Source: an uncultured Erysipelotrichaceae bacterium
GTDB lineage: Bacteria > Bacillota_I > Bacilli_A > RF39 > UBA660
Length of the DNA: 10,957 nt
NCBI GenBank assembly: GCA_902795725.1
Contig: CADBLY010000008.1
Span: forward strand, 1 to 10,957
Direction of reading: 5' to 3'
Shown in pieces: positions 10,917-10,957 of this stretch (positions are counted from its first letter, which is position 1; each line of letters opens with the position of its first letter). The position numbers and the translations under genes were made by a program. Under the pieces are notes generated by a model that saw only the letters and a list, made by a program, of their open reading frames with translations, was not told where the DNA came from and did not search any database.

Positions 10917-10957
10917 ATGAAGAAGAAAAATATTGCAATTATTGCCCATGTTGACCA
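10917..10957 (+). CDS. typA: Ribosome-associated GTPase TypA/BipA, N-terminus (cut by the window end)
   Basis: The frame starts at ATG 10917 behind AGGGAAG (10901-10907) and reads MKKKNIAIIAHVD before the window ends. This is the segment leading into the G1 loop of translational GTPases. The wording I-A-I-I-A-H-V-D is that of TypA/BipA (usually followed by HGKTTLVD). LepA has SIIAHIDHGKST, and EF-G has IMAHIDAGKTT. TypA binds the ribosome and helps subunit assembly and stress or cold adaptation. It has a strong promoter of its own. Only 13 residues are visible, so the call is good but not final. Confidence 0.8.
   Translation, partial: MKKKNIAIIAHVD

Overview
The window comes from a very AT-rich, low-GC member of the Bacillota. 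Shine-Dalgarno sites are typical (GGAGG, or the GGTGAT part of the same consensus). Stops are mostly TAA/TAG, but spoIIR and mntP end in TGA, so UGA is a stop and this is not a code-4 Mycoplasma. SpoVT-like and SpoIIR proteins point to an endospore former. The combination fits an uncultured gut-type lineage of class Bacilli, but the exact taxon cannot be read from the sequence. All protein genes lie on the + strand, in short units with many recognisable promoters and intrinsic terminators.

Layout. 1-98: tail of an unidentified upstream gene and a terminator. 122-1132: spoVT-like regulator and a dUTPase-family protein with damaged phosphate-binding motifs. 1237-1398: a 53-residue membrane protein with its own strong ribosome site and terminator. 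1451-4126: tatD, a 3D-domain cell-wall protein (YabE position) and ksgA, matching the Bacillus yabD-yabE-rnmV-ksgA order except that rnmV is absent. In its place (2936-3300) is a compact RNA locus: a + strand promoter, a hairpin burying an excellent ribosome site, a tiny hydrophobic reading frame split by one missing base, and an opposing minus-strand promoter and terminator predicting an antisense RNA of about 95 nt. This resembles a type I toxin-antitoxin module and is the most interesting item here. 4173-5245: spoIIR and mntP, each starting inside a long hairpin. 5274-5936: an unrecognised two-helix membrane protein. 6057-9150: fba, murA (murZ type), a degenerate SGNH-like protein and rpmE, a reduced version of the Bacillus fbaA-murAB-glpX-rho-rpmE order. 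9210-9923: a DUF421 membrane protein. 10072-10851: a KilA-N gene split by a single nonsense codon. 10917-end: start of typA.

The core genes serve cell-wall synthesis and remodelling (murA, 3D protein), translation (ksgA, rpmE, typA), glycolysis (fba), metal homeostasis (mntP) and sporulation (spoVT, spoIIR). Accessory signals are the toxin-like RNA locus, the broken KilA-N gene with tandem Spo0A-box-like sites upstream, and two proteins that look like pseudoenzymes. No tRNA, rRNA, CRISPR array or insertion sequence was seen.
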